In this document: positions 63,782-64,000 of the stretch, piece after piece
Position numbering within the stretch: the stretch's first letter is position 1
Layout: every line of letters starts with the position of its first letter
DNA from: Micromonospora polyrhachis
Lineage (GTDB): Bacteria > Actinomycetota > Actinomycetes > Mycobacteriales > Micromonosporaceae
DNA length: 64,000 nucleotides
NCBI RefSeq assembly: GCF_014203835.1
Contig: NZ_JACHJW010000001.1
Span: 2,627,176 to 2,691,175, forward strand
Direction of reading: 5' to 3'
Translations under genes and position numbers: made by a program
Notes under the pieces: model-generated
What the model saw: only the letters and a program-made list of their open reading frames with translations
Told to the model about the DNA's origin: nothing
The model's database searches: none

Positions 63782-64000
63782 ATGGACGCTGTCATCTCCG
63801 GGCGCGGCCTGGCCCAACGGTATGGGCGACGCTGGGTGTTCCGATCTCTCGACCTGATGGTGGGGACCGGGGTGACGGCGCTGCTCGGGCCGAACGGCTC
63901 GGGCAAGACCACGCTGCTGCACACGCTGGTCGGGCTGCGCACCTCGCGTGGCGGCACGCTGTCGGTGCTGGGCGTCGACATGCTGCATCGCGGCGGCCCG
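63782..64000 (+). CDS. ABC transporter ATP-binding protein, N-terminal part
   Basis: Open from ATG 63782 to the right window edge; 73 residues visible. GGGAGA lies five bases before the start. The first strand pair (ISGRGLAQRYGRRWVFRSLDL) and Walker A LLGPNGSGKTTLLHTLVGL are clear, then a GGTLSVLGVD segment; the signature and Walker B lie outside the window. It is of the ABC-2 exporter type by sequence pattern. Confidence 0.85.
   Translation, partial: MDAVISGRGLAQRYGRRWVFRSLDLMVGTGVTALLGPNGSGKTTLLHTLVGLRTSRGGTLSVLGVDMLHRGGP

Overview
The window is high-GC actinobacterial chromosome, most probably from Micromonosporaceae (Micromonospora-like). The evidence is the dense G/C third-position coding, many GTG starts, a complete 14-gene nuo operon beside menaquinone genes, futalosine-pathway genes (mqnA, mqnC), a type VII secretion locus, a HelR-like helicase, and XRE/DUF5753-DUF397 regulator pairs. 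The genus is an inference; no rRNA or tRNA gene was seen. Layout, left to right: 1-2600 holds the 3' end of a secreted M6 (immune inhibitor A-like) protein, a lipoprotein, an alpha/beta hydrolase with an altered nucleophile elbow, and a small unknown gene. 2585-10538 is a type VII secretion locus: a double SseB-domain protein, a mycosin protease, two WXG100 proteins, EccB and EccE; EccC and EccD are not present here. 10700-17450 holds a holin-like membrane protein, a GNAT, RarD, an ECF sigma/anti-sigma pair, a divergent IclR/MFS pair, a DUF1963-like gene and a doubly disrupted DUF6915-like pseudogene. 17421-37357 is a respiratory block on the minus strand: polyprenyl diphosphate synthase, nuoA-N, a menaquinone-reductase-like flavoprotein and MenG. 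With mqnC and mqnA further right, this region encodes complex I plus several steps of the synthesis and modification of its quinone. 37400-40734 carries two LPXTG-type surface proteins and a truncated relative. 40988-46354 has mqnC and the phenylacetyl-CoA epoxidase operon paaABCDE, whose C-D junction is expanded by at least five copies of a dispersed repeat also present between nuoF and nuoG. 46827-54548 contains a coupled pair of beta-lactamase-fold exported proteins, a small zinc-ribbon-like protein, a decayed IS630 transposase, mqnA, helR, a BNR/WD-like secreted protein and a small exported peptide. 54721-58456 is a response regulator/ABC-2 exporter/histidine kinase operon. 58473-61209 is a translationally coupled three-gene module of unknown function (DivIVA-like protein, small Cys-containing protein, large double zinc-finger protein). 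61468-63080 is an XRE-DUF5753/DUF397 locus with a recent duplication of the DUF397 gene, followed by a small membrane protein and the start of an ABC ATPase cut by the window edge. Repeats are a recurring theme: two copies of a 54-bp palindromic element, several short tandem repeats at gene ends (one duplicating a stop codon), and a family of repeats inside operons. I found no CRISPR array and no convincing new defence or biosynthetic system. The best candidates for undescribed biology are the 58473-61209 module and the repeat families.
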